Below, piece by piece: positions 9,033 through 18,133 of a stretch of DNA of 64,000 bases. The stretch's first letter is position 1; every line of letters starts with the position of its first letter. This DNA comes from Streptomyces fumigatiscleroticus (GTDB taxonomy: Bacteria > Actinomycetota > Actinomycetes > Streptomycetales > Streptomycetaceae), in NCBI RefSeq assembly GCF_014647975.1, contig NZ_BMQF01000001.1:248001-312000 (forward strand). The letters run 5' to 3'. Under the pieces are notes generated by a model that was given only the letters and a program-made list of their open reading frames with translations, ran no database searches and had not been told where the DNA came from. Both the position numbers and the translations under genes were made by a program.

Positions 9033-10150
9033 ACCCGCACCGCCCGCACTCCCCGCTGCGGGAACTGGCGCTCGTCGTCGTCTGCCTGCTGGACGTCCGG
9101 TTCCATGTGCAGAGCGACCACCATCCCACGGCGCTCGCCTTTCCCGTGCTCGCCGCCCTCTCCCTTCCGCTGCGCCACCGGCGGCCGCTGGCGACCTTTC
9201 TGCTCGCGCTGCCGTCCACCCTGGTCAGCGACGCCGTGTTCGCCACACTGGCCGCGCTGTACACGCTCGCCTCGCACACCCGGCACCGGCTGCTGCTGGT
9301 GGTGTGCACGCTGGCGTTCGCGGTCTGCGACCTCACCCTGTGGTCCTGGCCGCACCCGGAGTTCACCGAGCTGTCGGCCTCCTCCGCCCCGATCACCGTC
9401 ACCTACAGCCTGGCCCAGGCGGCCGCTCCGGTCTTCCTCGGCCAGCTCGTCCGGGCCCACCGCGAACTGTCGCTGCGGCTTGCGGAGATCACCCAGGCGC
9501 GCGAGCAGGAACGCCTGCTCCTGGCCGAGCAGGTACTGGCCAAGGAACGGGCCCAGCTCGCCCGGGAGATGCACGACGTGGTCTCCCACCAGGTCAGCCT
9601 GATCGCGGTGCGCGCCGGAGCACTCCAGGTCGGCACCCGCGACCCCGCGGCGCGGGAGGCCGCCGCCACGATCCGGCAGATCAGCGTGCAGACCCTGGAC
9701 GAGCTGCGGCACATGGTCGGCGTGCTGCGCGCCTCCGGCAGCCGCCCCACCGAGCTGACCCCGCAGCCGTCCCTCGCCGACATCCAGCGGCTGGTCGACA
9801 CCAGCGGCATCGAGGCCAAACTCGAGACGGACCTGCCGGACGGTCTCGCCCCCGCCTTGCAGCGCGCCGTCTACCGCACCGTCCAGGAGGCCCTGACCAA
9901 CGTCCGCAAGCACGCTCCGGGCGCCATGGCCGTCATCCGCCTCCGTCACGAGGCCGGGAGGGTGCACGCCACCGTCACCAACACCGCGCCGAGCCGCCCC
10001 GCCCTTCCCCTGCCCGGCGCCCATCACGGCCTCGTCGGTCTGCGCCAGCGCGCCGAGCTGCTCGGCGGCACGGTCTCCTCGGGGCCCACGGACGAGGGGG
10101 GTTACGAACTGCGGCTGGAGCTTCCCCTCGCCCCGGACGACGTGGGGTAG
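9029..10150 (+). CDS. Sensor histidine kinase (HisKA_3, DesK/NarX type)
   Basis: A 373-residue kinase. Residues 1-150 hold about five short transmembrane helices with almost no extracytoplasmic loops, suggesting it senses membrane state or a membrane-soluble cue. A coiled linker (about 150-175) leads to the HisKA_3 dimerisation domain with phosphoacceptor His in EMHDVVSHQVS, then a HATPase domain (about 260-365) with QEALTNVRKHA (N box) and GLVGLRQRAELLGG (G box). It is translationally coupled to the preceding response regulator. The signal is unknown. Confidence 0.92.
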   Translation: MNPHRPHSPLRELALVVVCLLDVRFHVQSDHHPTALAFPVLAALSLPLRHRRPLATFLLALPSTLVSDAVFATLAALYTLASHTRHRLLLVVCTLAFAVCDLTLWSWPHPEFTELSASSAPITVTYSLAQAAAPVFLGQLVRAHRELSLRLAEITQAREQERLLLAEQVLAKERAQLAREMHDVVSHQVSLIAVRAGALQVGTRDPAAREAAATIRQISVQTLDELRHMVGVLRASGSRPTELTPQPSLADIQRLVDTSGIEAKLETDLPDGLAPALQRAVYRTVQEALTNVRKHAPGAMAVIRLRHEAGRVHATVTNTAPSRPALPLPGAHHGLVGLRQRAELLGGTVSSGPTDEGGYELRLELPLAPDDVG

Positions 10151-10178
10151 GCGGGGCCCGTATCGTCCGCCGTCGCGG

Positions 10179-10850
10179 TCAGAGCCTGCGCAGGACGCTC
10201 ACGACCTTGCCGAGGATCTGCGCCTCGTCGCCGGGGATCGGCTCGTAGGCGGGGTTGCGCGGCATCAGCCACACCCGCCCGTCCCGGCGGCGCAGCTGCT
10301 TGACGGTGGCCTCGTCACCGAGCAGGGCGGCGACGATGTCGCCGTGGTCGGCGCTGTCCTGGCGGCGCACGGTGACGATGTCGCCGTCGCAGATCGCCGC
10401 CTCGATCATGCTGTCACCGGCCACCGTCAGCGCGAACAGCTCGCCCTCGCCGACCAGCTGGCGGGGGAGCAGGTAGACGTCCTCCGTCATCTCCTCGGCG
10501 AGCAGCGGCACACCGGCGGCGATCCGGCCGAGCAGGGGCACCCTGGCCGGCGACGGGGTCCGCACGGCCGGGCCGGGGGCCCAGTCGGAGCGCACCCGGT
10601 AGGCGCGCGGGCGGTGCGGGTCGCGGTACAGGACACCCTTGCGCTCCAGGGCCATCAGCTGGTGCGCGACGGAGGAGGTGCTGGCCAGCTGCACCGCCTG
10701 GCCGATCTCCCGCATCGACGGCGGATAGCCCTGGCGCTGGACCGAGTCCGCGATGAACCGGACGATGTCCTGCTGGCGGCCGGTCAGCTCTCCGGCGACG
10801 CTTCGAGTGCCCGGCGGCCGGCCCCGCCGTGGCGGCGCGCTGTTTTCCAT
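10179..10850 (-). CDS. LexA-family SOS repressor (paralogue)
   Basis: A 223-residue LexA. The winged-helix DNA-binding domain (about 20-85) contains [13 protein letters not shown] and [16 protein letters not shown]. The self-cleavage half has the Ala112-Gly113 scissile bond (IAAGVP), nucleophile Ser147 (GDSMIE) and Lys184 (ATVKQL), so it should autocleave on RecA filaments. ATG 10850 is chosen from family length; the frame is open upstream. The main Streptomyces lexA is normally longer and, as I recall, sits beside nrdR; neither neighbour nor length fits here, so I infer a second LexA. An SOS-box-like sequence lies 61-76 bases upstream of the start. Confidence 0.9.
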   Translation of the reverse strand: MENSAPPRRGRPPGTRSVAGELTGRQQDIVRFIADSVQRQGYPPSMREIGQAVQLASTSSVAHQLMALERKGVLYRDPHRPRAYRVRSDWAPGPAVRTPSPARVPLLGRIAAGVPLLAEEMTEDVYLLPRQLVGEGELFALTVAGDSMIEAAICDGDIVTVRRQDSADHGDIVAALLGDEATVKQLRRRDGRVWLMPRNPAYEPIPGDEAQILGKVVSVLRRL

Positions 10851-10910
10851 CCTGGGCACCTCCGTACAAGATCCTTCGAACGCGACCTTAACCCGATTTC
10901 TCCCATGAAT

Positions 10911-10926
10911 GGAACACGATGTTCGA
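10911..10926. promoter_or_regulatory. SOS-box-like inverted repeat upstream of lexA paralogue
   Basis: GAAC at 10912-10915 and GTTC at 10921-10924 face each other, extended to GTTCGA, in the leader of the LexA-like gene. The actinobacterial SOS box has four bases between the two half-sites; here there are five, so it is an imperfect match. A further TTCGAAC half-site lies at 10875-10881. Autoregulation is inferred, not shown. Confidence 0.4.
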
Positions 10927-10998
10927 ATCATCGTGGACGCGGCGCCTCCCGCGCCAGCGGGCGCGGGGGGTTCCGGCCGCCGACGGGAGGGGAGTCGT

Positions 10999-12462
10999 TC
11001 ACAGGGCGGCGACGGTGCGGTACAGCGCGGCCTGCTCCAGCAGTTGCCGGTCGTCGAGGAAGTGCTCCCTGGCCCGGCTGTGCGCACCGGCGCCCAGCGA
11101 GCAGGCCCGCGTCCGGTCGCCGACCAGGCCGGCGGTGTGCGTGGCGAACGCCACGCGGTCCCGCGGGTCGTCGAGCAGCAGGCCGTGCACCCCGTGCTCG
11201 ATCTGGTCCCGGATGCCGCCCACGGCGCTGGCCACGACGGGCCGCCCCTTCCACATGGCCTCGGTCACGGTCAGGCCGAACCCTTCCGCCAGGCTCTTCT
11301 GGGTGACGACGGCGGCCTGACGCTGAAGGGCGTTCACCATCGCCGCGTTCTCCTCGGCGTCATCCATCGGCAGACAGGCCAGATGGACACGGGCGCGGGC
11401 CCGGGCGGGCAGGGCGCGCCACAGTTCCACGCACTGCCCGAACACCCGGCTCCCCTCGGGGTCGTCGGTGACGCCGGTGACGTCCGGGCCGACCAGCGCG
11501 AGATGGGCGCCGTCCAGCGAGCCGTCGGCGAAGGACGCCATCACACCGGCCATGTCCTTCAGCGGGTCCCAGCGGGAGACCTGCACGACGAGGGGGGCCT
11601 CGGGCGGCGGGGGCGCGGTGCTGTGCAGGCAGACCGGATCTCTGCGCACCACGCCGAGGGAGCCGTCGCCGCGCCGGTAGGCGGGCGGGCCGTCGCCGCC
11701 GGCGCCGGCCCGCAGGCCGATCCGCTGGACGATGGCCGCGGCGGCCGAGGGGTCCATCGGCCGGTTCTTGGACGACAGCGGGTCGATCGACGGCTGGATG
11801 ACGAAGACCCGCCGGCCGGCGAGGTGCCGGGGCACGTACTGGGCCCGGGAGAACACGAAGGCGTCGGCGTCCTCCAGGAACGGCCCGAGGAAGGCCCAGG
11901 CACGGTCGGTGCACGCGTTGTGCGTGTCCGTGCCGATGTGGCACCGCCACACCACTCGTACCCCGGCCCGGCGCAGCGGCGCGACCAGGCCCGCCACCTG
12001 CGGGTCGTGCAGTGTGACCAGGTCGCCCGGCCGGACGGAGCGCAGCAGGGCCCGGGCGTTGGCCTCGCTGACGTCGGCGTAGTGCGCGGCGGCGCCGTGC
12101 CCGAGGTCGGGACCGTCGGCCCAGGAGCCGTGCAGCAGGTGGTGCAGCCGCTTGGTCAGCGCGAAGAAGGGGGCGTCGGCCTCGATGGTGAACCAGCGCG
12201 CGTCGATGCCCGCGCCCCGGGAGTAGCGCACCAGCCGGTACAGCATCTCCGCCACGCCGCCGCCCGCCGGCGTGGAGTTGACGTCGACGACCCGGCGGGC
12301 GGCGAGCATGCCGCGCAGGTCGCCGACCGCGGTGTCGAGGACCGCCGCCCGCCGCGCCCCGATCGTGGAGCCGAGCAGCGAGGGCGGCGCCGCGGCGATC
12401 CGCGTCTCGGGCAGCGGGCGGAGCTCGGCCGACGCGATCGTCGCCGTGTGCTGCGCGGTCAC
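10999..12462 (-). CDS. GT4 glycosyltransferase, trehalose synthase (TreT)-like
   Basis: A 487-residue GT-B enzyme. Motifs of the TreT/trehalose-phosphorylase-like GT4 group are present: [14 protein letters not shown] (donor/acceptor glycine loop), [19 protein letters not shown], the sugar-nucleotide region [10 protein letters not shown] and the E-x7-E element in [15 protein letters not shown]. It probably transfers glucose from a nucleotide sugar, possibly making trehalose or a related disaccharide. The GTG start at 12462 overlaps the stop of a small upstream ORF (GTGA), with no strong ribosome site of its own. No other trehalose gene is near; a different acceptor is possible. Confidence 0.75.
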   Translation of the reverse strand: MTAQHTATIASAELRPLPETRIAAAPPSLLGSTIGARRAAVLDTAVGDLRGMLAARRVVDVNSTPAGGGVAEMLYRLVRYSRGAGIDARWFTIEADAPFFALTKRLHHLLHGSWADGPDLGHGAAAHYADVSEANARALLRSVRPGDLVTLHDPQVAGLVAPLRRAGVRVVWRCHIGTDTHNACTDRAWAFLGPFLEDADAFVFSRAQYVPRHLAGRRVFVIQPSIDPLSSKNRPMDPSAAAAIVQRIGLRAGAGGDGPPAYRRGDGSLGVVRRDPVCLHSTAPPPPEAPLVVQVSRWDPLKDMAGVMASFADGSLDGAHLALVGPDVTGVTDDPEGSRVFGQCVELWRALPARARARVHLACLPMDDAEENAAMVNALQRQAAVVTQKSLAEGFGLTVTEAMWKGRPVVASAVGGIRDQIEHGVHGLLLDDPRDRVAFATHTAGLVGDRTRACSLGAGAHSRAREHFLDDRQLLEQAALYRTVAAL

Positions 12463-12602
12463 GACGGCGCGGAGGCCGGTGAGGCCGGGAGGGAAGGTCC
12501 GCTCGCGCGGCGGACAGCGGGGTACGGCCGTGCGGCCGGGCGGAGGCCGGGATCGGCGGCCGGTGTCCGGCGGCCGGTGGGAAGTGCTCGCTCGACGGCC
12601 AT
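12459..12602 (-). CDS. Small ORF translationally coupled to the TreT-like gene
   Basis: A 47-residue basic, Pro/Ala-rich ORF starting at ATG 12602 behind a good ribosome site (GGAGAAGGGAG). Its TGA (12461-12459) overlaps the GTG start of the glycosyltransferase. The peptide has no recognisable domain. The large downstream gene lacks a strong site, so this ORF may serve as a translational leader. It may also simply be an N-terminal sequence in a wrong frame; a frame error between the two would merge them. Confidence 0.35.
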   Translation of the reverse strand: MAVERALPTGRRTPAADPGLRPAARPYPAVRRASGPSLPASPASAPS

Positions 12603-12788
12603 GGGTCGCTCCCTTCTCCCCCCGAGGACCGTGCCGGGAGAAGCGGCAGGGTCCCTTGCGCGTACCCCGTTCCGCAGCACTCATCCGGACGGGCCGGATC
12701 ACCGGGCACGGCTCGCTCACCCGCCCCGCGTCAACGCGTGAAGCGGGGGTACACACGGACCAGGCATGGCCGGAACGAGGAGGACTCG

Positions 12789-13208
12789 GTGAGCGGATCG
12801 TCGCTACGGGCGGTGGGGTGGGCACGGTCCCTGCCACTGGACAGCGGAGTGAAGGAGGCCCGTGACTGGGCCCGCGGGCATCTGGACTCGCTGGGCTGGA
12901 CGGAACACGCGCCGGAGACGGCCGACGCGGTGCTGCTGACCGTCTCGGAGCTGGTCACCAACGCCCACGTGCACGCGCACAGCAGCGCCCATCTGGTGCT
13001 GACCTGGGACAGCCGCTGTCTGCACGTCACGGTCCACGACACCTCCGACGAGCTGCCCGCGCCACGCCGGCCGGGCTCGGAGGGCCTCGGCGGCCGCGGT
13101 CTGCTGATCGTCGACGCGCTGGCCGACGACTGGCAGGCCCGGCCCTGCCCGCACGGCAAGGTCGTGCACGCCTGCTTCCGGCCGTCGGCCTCCGCGACGG
13201 AGACCTGA
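12789..13208 (+). CDS. ATP-binding anti-sigma-type regulatory protein (HATPase_c_2)
   Basis: A 139-residue single-domain GHKL ATPase of the RsbW/SpoIIAB-like group so common in Streptomyces. The N box is LLTVSELVTNAHVHAHS and the G region is GLGGRGLLIVDALADDW. Such proteins act as anti-sigma or serine kinases on STAS partners. GTG 12789 is chosen because AGGAGG lies five bases upstream at 12778-12783; a longer frame starts at 12738. No STAS or sigma gene is adjacent, so its partner is elsewhere, possibly one of the STAS proteins later in this window. Confidence 0.8.
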   Translation: MSGSSLRAVGWARSLPLDSGVKEARDWARGHLDSLGWTEHAPETADAVLLTVSELVTNAHVHAHSSAHLVLTWDSRCLHVTVHDTSDELPAPRRPGSEGLGGRGLLIVDALADDWQARPCPHGKVVHACFRPSASATET

Positions 13209-13468
13209 AGAGCGGGGCTGCGGCCCGGCGGTGGCACGGGGAATCCGCCATTGCCGTCCGGCCGGGCGGGCCGCGGAAAGGGCCGCACGGCCGGTGTCCG
13301 CCGCACCCGCCCGTCCCCGCGCTGTCGTGCGGAAACGCGGGCCTTCCCCACCCTCACGAGGCCGTCGGCACACTTCCTTCACAAGCCACACACTTTCGGC
13401 CGAGTCGTGTTCCCGGTGTGTCCGGCGGGGCAGACGGTACGCAGAGGGCGCGCTTAGTCTCCCGTGCC

Positions 13469-13987
13469 ATGCGATCCACACGAACGAGACGTCTCGGTCT
13501 CACCGCGCTCCTCGCCCTCGTCCTCGCCCTGTTCGGTCTGGCTCCGTCCGCGAGCGCCGCCGACGCCGACCTGACGTTCACCACCGACCGCGCCACCACC
13601 ACGCCCGGCGGCACGGTGAACCTGTCGATGACGATCAAGAACAACAAGACCTACGACATCTGGTTCGTGTACCAGACGATCGACCCCACCTGGCTGACCA
13701 CCCAGCGGCCCGACCTGAAGTACGGCTTCACCGGCTGCGCCCTGGCGACGGCCACCGGGAGCGTCCCCTGTTCCGGGACCGGTCCCGCCGACCTCGGGGC
13801 CAACTACGGCGCGACCGTCCCGCCCGGCGAGAGCCGCACCGTGACGCTCACCCTCCAGATCGCCGCCGACTCCGGCTGCAACGGCAACATCGGCTTCTAC
13901 TCGTACTACTACGCCGAGTTCAGCGACAGCACGAGCATCAGCGGCGGCCCGGTCTACACCCCCGAGACCCGCGTCCTCTGCGCCTGA
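13469..13987 (+). CDS. Small secreted protein, unknown function
   Basis: A 172-residue protein with a signal peptide (basic RSTRTRR, hydrophobic core, cleavage near SASAAD), followed by a beta-rich domain of Ig/CARDB-like character (TTPGGTVNLSMTIKNN) with four Cys residues (GCAL, PCSG, GCNG, terminal LCA) that could form two disulfides. ATG 13469 follows a TTAGTCT -10-like sequence only a few bases upstream, so the mRNA may be leaderless. I do not recognise a function; extracellular binding is a guess from the fold pattern. Confidence 0.65.
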   Translation: MRSTRTRRLGLTALLALVLALFGLAPSASAADADLTFTTDRATTTPGGTVNLSMTIKNNKTYDIWFVYQTIDPTWLTTQRPDLKYGFTGCALATATGSVPCSGTGPADLGANYGATVPPGESRTVTLTLQIAADSGCNGNIGFYSYYYAEFSDSTSISGGPVYTPETRVLCA

Positions 13988-14346
13988 CCGGCCTCCGGCG
14001 GCCGGCGCGGCAGGCGCCGTCCGCCGTCCGCCGGCGGACATCGAAAATGACTTGATCTCGACGAGCCCCTTCCGCGGCGCGTCAGCGGTCCGCGGCGGCC
14101 CGGACCAGGAGGCTCCGTTTGTGTCGTCCTCCGGTTCGTACCAGCACACAGGGCCTGTGCGCACGTCCCGTGTCACATCGTCCCGAGCCGCTCTTCCGCC
14201 CCGTCCGCCCCTGATGCCCCCGATCAGACACATGCGCTTTTCCGTCAAGTTCCGTAGCAGGCGCACAAAAGCTACACAGAGACATCACTATGTGACGCGA
14301 CGGTAGCGACGACCGACGTCTTAGGGGGGCGGCGGCGTGACCAGGG

Positions 14347-14374
14347 GGCGGGGGCTCCGGCAGGAGCCCCCGCC
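14347..14374 (+). promoter_or_regulatory. Perfect 12-bp hairpin in the leader of the exopolysaccharide operon
   Basis: Arms 14347-14358 and 14363-14374 pair exactly around the tetraloop GGCA. The structure ends seven bases before the GGGGGAGG ribosome site (14381-14388) of the first operon gene, so it lies in the 5' leader and may attenuate transcription or affect translation or stability. The rest of 13988-14346 has no gene; it holds the presumed operon promoter, which I cannot place with confidence. Confidence 0.5.
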
Positions 14375-14400
14375 TCCGACCGGGGGAGGAAAACCACCGC

Positions 14401-16539
14401 ATGAAGCGGACCATTCGCACGACGGCGCTCGCGCTGGGCGCACTGATCGTCTCACTCGGCCTACCGGCCGGGACGGCCCACGCGGACACCGCGGAACCCC
14501 GCGTCGACCTGCGTGTGCTGGTGGTGAGCGACGGCGGGCCGGCCACCGCCGCCATCGCCGCCGAACTGGACTCGGCCGGCGCGCCCTACACCGAGGTCGA
14601 CCTGGGACAGGCAGACCGCCCCGTGATCGACGCCGGCTTCCTGGCGGACACCGTCGACGGACGGCCCCGCGCGAAGTTCCAGGCCGTCGTCATGCCCAAC
14701 GACAACCCGTTCGCGGCGAACTCCGCCGAGATGGCGGCGCTGGCCGCCTACGAACAGACCTATGCGATCCCGCAGGTCGACGCCTACACCTACGCGCGTC
14801 CACAAGTAGGCCTCCAGGCCGCGGTCGGCTCCGGCTACGCCGGCGGCGTCGACGGCGTCCGGGCACAGGTGACGGCGGCCGGTCTGGCCGGGCCCTTCGG
14901 CTATCTGGACGGCGCGGTCCCGTTCGAGGACAACTCCCCTGCCATCGGCGAGAGTTACGCCTATCTCTCGCAGCCGGCCGCGGGCGCGGACTTCACCCCG
15001 TACGTCGAGGCCACCGCCCCGGGCGGGACGGCCAAGGGCTCGCTGGTGGGCGAGTACCGGCACGACGGACGCCGCGAGCTCGTCGTCACCTTCGTCTACA
15101 ACCAGTACCAGCAGCAGTTCCGGCTGCTGGCCCGCGGCATCGTGGAGTGGATGACGGGCGGCGTGCACCTCGGCGCCGACCGGAACTACTTCGCGGTCCA
15201 CGTCGACGACGTCTTCGCCGCCGACGACCGCTGGAACTCCGAGCTGAACTGCACGCCGGGCGACGTCGACTGCACGGACCCGAACGCCACGCCCGACCCG
15301 ATCCGCATGGTCGTCTCCGACGTCGACCACGCCACCCAGTGGGAGCGCAGCCGCGGCTTCACCCTCGACTTCGCCTACAACGGCGTCGGCAGCGTCGACC
15401 ACCGCGAGGACAACAACGGCACCGACGAGCTCGCGGACAAGCTGATCGCCGACCGCGACGAGTTCCGCTGGATCAACCACACCTACACGCACGCCTTCCT
15501 CGGCTGCGTGCAGAACACCGACGTGGTGCCGTGGAAGTGCGCCACGAACGCCGCCGGCAGCACCCAGTGGGTCAGCCGCGAGGACATCGCCGACGAGATC
15601 GCCACCAACCGGGTCTGGGGCGAGAGCGCCGGACTGCCGCTGGAGAACGACGAGCTGGTGACCGGCGAGCACTCCGGTCTGAAGGTGCTGCCGCAACAGC
15701 CCGAGGACAACCCCAACCTCGCTCCCGCCCTCGCCGACACCGGCGTCACCTGGCTCGCCTCGGACAACTCCCGCGACCCCGTGCAGCGCCAGGTGGGTCC
15801 GGCCACGACCGTCTCCCGCTATCCGATGAACGTCTTCTACAACGCCGGACGGGCCGCCGAGCAGGTCGACGAGTACAACTGGATCTACACCAGCCGTGCC
15901 CAGGGCGGCAGCGGCATCTGCGAGGACAACCCGGCGACCACCACGTGCCTCGACGCGCCGCTGGACACCGCCACCGGCTACGCCGACCACATCGTGCCGC
16001 TGGAGACCCGGATCGCCCTCGGCCACGTCCTGTCCAACGACCCCAAGCCGCACTTCATCCACCAGTCCAACCTCGCCGAGGACCGCATCGCCTACCCGGT
16101 GCTGGACGGCGTCCTCGACGGCTACCAGGAGCTGTTCGCGGACGACACCCCCGTGGTGAACCTGCGCATGAAGGACATCGGCACCGAGATGCAGCGGCGT
16201 GCCGCCTGGCAGGCCGCCGTCGCCGCCGGCCAGGTGACCGCCTACCGCATCGGCGACACGGTGACCGTCCAGGCACCGGACGGCGTGCGGGTGACCGCGA
16301 CCATGCCCACCGGCACCACCCAGGGCGGCGCCGGCTTCGGCGAGGCCTACGCGGGCGCGGTCTCCGGCTGGACCTCCACCGCGGACGGCACCCTCACCCT
16401 CGGCCTGCCGTCCTCGGCCGCCTCCTCCCCCTCCACGGACACCGGCAGCGGCGACCCGGCCGCCCCGACGGCCACCGCGCCCGACACGCCCGTACCGGCG
16501 GGCGTCACCGAGCAGGTGCCGTACAGCGCGGAGCGCTGA
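14401..16539 (+). CDS. Secreted polysaccharide deacetylase (Agd3/PelA-deacetylase-like)
   Basis: A 712-residue exported protein with a signal peptide cleaved near TAHADT (about residue 29). The N-terminal third (about 35-230) resembles a glutamine-amidotransferase-like/CBM region; the central domain has the metal triad of carbohydrate deacetylases: Asp269-Asp270 in AVHVDDVF and His360/His364 in NHTYTHAF, with a later GEHSG. The C-terminus is a Ser/Pro/Thr tail. It likely removes acetyl groups from an N-acetylhexosamine polymer outside the cell, making it cationic. It is first in the exopolysaccharide operon. The fungal Agd3 (CE18) and bacterial PelA deacetylase domains are the closest models; the assignment is from motifs and context. 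Confidence 0.75.
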   Translation: MKRTIRTTALALGALIVSLGLPAGTAHADTAEPRVDLRVLVVSDGGPATAAIAAELDSAGAPYTEVDLGQADRPVIDAGFLADTVDGRPRAKFQAVVMPNDNPFAANSAEMAALAAYEQTYAIPQVDAYTYARPQVGLQAAVGSGYAGGVDGVRAQVTAAGLAGPFGYLDGAVPFEDNSPAIGESYAYLSQPAAGADFTPYVEATAPGGTAKGSLVGEYRHDGRRELVVTFVYNQYQQQFRLLARGIVEWMTGGVHLGADRNYFAVHVDDVFAADDRWNSELNCTPGDVDCTDPNATPDPIRMVVSDVDHATQWERSRGFTLDFAYNGVGSVDHREDNNGTDELADKLIADRDEFRWINHTYTHAFLGCVQNTDVVPWKCATNAAGSTQWVSREDIADEIATNRVWGESAGLPLENDELVTGEHSGLKVLPQQPEDNPNLAPALADTGVTWLASDNSRDPVQRQVGPATTVSRYPMNVFYNAGRAAEQVDEYNWIYTSRAQGGSGICEDNPATTTCLDAPLDTATGYADHIVPLETRIALGHVLSNDPKPHFIHQSNLAEDRIAYPVLDGVLDGYQELFADDTPVVNLRMKDIGTEMQRRAAWQAAVAAGQVTAYRIGDTVTVQAPDGVRVTATMPTGTTQGGAGFGEAYAGAVSGWTSTADGTLTLGLPSSAASSPSTDTGSGDPAAPTATAPDTPVPAGVTEQVPYSAER

Positions 16540-16563
16540 GCGCCGTCCACCCGACCGACTCGT

Positions 16564-16587
16564 CCCGGCCGCCACCGTGCGGCCGGG
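16564..16587. terminator. 9-bp perfect hairpin between deacetylase and glycosyltransferase genes
   Basis: Arms 16564-16572 and 16579-16587 pair exactly around a 6-base loop in the 88-base gap inside the operon. It may be a partial terminator or processing site that sets unequal expression of the secreted deacetylase and the cytoplasmic synthesis genes. Confidence 0.4.
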
Positions 16588-16627
16588 AACGGTACTGCCA
16601 CCCACACCTCGGCCGTGGAGCCCATTC

Positions 16628-18133
16628 ATGCACGTTCACCACGGCGAGCGACGCTCCGGCGCGTCGCGCGTCACCCTGCTCACCGAAGGCACCTATCCGC
16701 ACAGTCACGGCGGCGTGAGCGTCTGGTGCGACCAGCTCGTCACCGGAATGCCCGACATCGACTTCGACGTCATCGCCGTCACGGGCACCGGACGCGAACC
16801 CGTCGTGTGGGACGTGCCCGCGCACGTCTCCCGGGTCGTCTCCGTCCCCATGTGGGGGCCCGCCCCCGCGGGCCGCACGGCCCGCGGACGCGAGCGCGCC
16901 CGGCTCGCCGCCGCCTACGAGCGGTTCCTGGCCGCCCTGTTCGACCCGCGCGCCGAAGACGGCTTCGGCCCCGCCCTGTACCGGCTGGCGCGGTCCGCGG
17001 CCGACGGGCTGCTCAGCCCGTTCCTGCGGGAGAACCGGGCGATCGAGATCCTGACCGCCGTATGGAACCGCCCGGGCCTGGCGGTGCGCGAGGCCCGGCC
17101 CACCCTGCACGACGCGGTCACCGCGACCGCCCTGCTGGAGCACGCCCTGCGCCCGCTGGCCGGACCGTACCCGGAGCAGGGGGTGGCGCACGCGGTCAGC
17201 GGCGGCGTCGCCGTGCTGCCGGGCCTGGCCGGTCTGGACCGGCACGGGGTGCCCCTGCTGCTGACCGAGCACGGCGTCTATCTGCGCGAGCGCTACCTCG
17301 GCTACCGCACCGCGCCCTACCGCTGGCCCGTCAAGGCCCTGATTCTGGGCTTCTTCCGGCTGCTGGCCGAGGAGTCCTACCGCAAGGCCTCGCTGATCAC
17401 TCCGGGCAACCGCTACAACCGTCTGTGGGAGGAGCAGGGCGGCGCCGACCCCGGGGCGATCCGCACCGTCTACAACGGCGTGGACCCCGCCGCGTTCCCG
17501 CCCGCGGGGCCCGAGCCGGAAGGGCCCGTGCTCAGCTGGGCCGGCCGGGTCGACCCGATCAAGGACCTGGAGACCCTGATCCGCGCCTTCGCCCTGGTCA
17601 GGAACGAGCTGCCGGACGCTCGGCTGCGGCTGTTCGGCGGCACCCCACGGGGCGGCGAGGCCTACCGGGAGCGGTGCGAGGAACTGGCCGCCGAACTCGG
17701 CCACGCGGACGCGGTCACCTTCGAGGGACGCGTGGAGGACATCAAGGACGCCTACGCGGCCGGGAACGTGGTGATGCTCTCCAGCATCAGCGAGGGTTTC
17801 CCGTTCACCCTGATCGAGGCCATGTCCTGCGGGCGGGCGACCGTCTCCACCGACGTGGGCGGCGTCCGGGAGGCCGTCGGCGACACCGGCCTGGTGGTCC
17901 CGCCGCGCGATCCGGCCGCCATGGCCGCCGCCGCGCTCCAGCTGCTGGGCGACCCGGTGCGGCGCCGGGCGATGGGCGAGGCGGCCCGGCTGCGGGTGAT
18001 CGAGCAGTTCACCCTGCGCCAGACCATCGACACCTTCCGGTCCATCTATCTGGAGCTGGCCGCCACCGGCACCGCCCGCCCCGAGCGCACCGACGCCGTG
18101 GTCGCCACGCTGGTCAGGAGCGCGACCGGATGA
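16628..18133 (+). CDS. PelF-like GT4 glycosyltransferase (cytosolic polymerase)
   Basis: A 501-residue GT-B enzyme matching the PelF group of GT4: N-terminal TEGTYPHSHGGVSVWCDQLV, the central TEHGVYLRER motif, donor region WAGRVDPIKDL and the E-x7-E element SEGFPFTLIEAM. PelF polymerises UDP-N-acetylhexosamine (GalNAc-rich) chains in the cytosol and works with the membrane protein PelG. Here the next gene, overlapping by ATGA at 18130-18133, is a multi-pass membrane protein, matching that partnership. There is no PelD or c-di-GMP receptor gene beside it, unlike classical pel loci. Confidence 0.85.
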   Translation: MHVHHGERRSGASRVTLLTEGTYPHSHGGVSVWCDQLVTGMPDIDFDVIAVTGTGREPVVWDVPAHVSRVVSVPMWGPAPAGRTARGRERARLAAAYERFLAALFDPRAEDGFGPALYRLARSAADGLLSPFLRENRAIEILTAVWNRPGLAVREARPTLHDAVTATALLEHALRPLAGPYPEQGVAHAVSGGVAVLPGLAGLDRHGVPLLLTEHGVYLRERYLGYRTAPYRWPVKALILGFFRLLAEESYRKASLITPGNRYNRLWEEQGGADPGAIRTVYNGVDPAAFPPAGPEPEGPVLSWAGRVDPIKDLETLIRAFALVRNELPDARLRLFGGTPRGGEAYRERCEELAAELGHADAVTFEGRVEDIKDAYAAGNVVMLSSISEGFPFTLIEAMSCGRATVSTDVGGVREAVGDTGLVVPPRDPAAMAAAALQLLGDPVRRRAMGEAARLRVIEQFTLRQTIDTFRSIYLELAATGTARPERTDAVVATLVRSATG

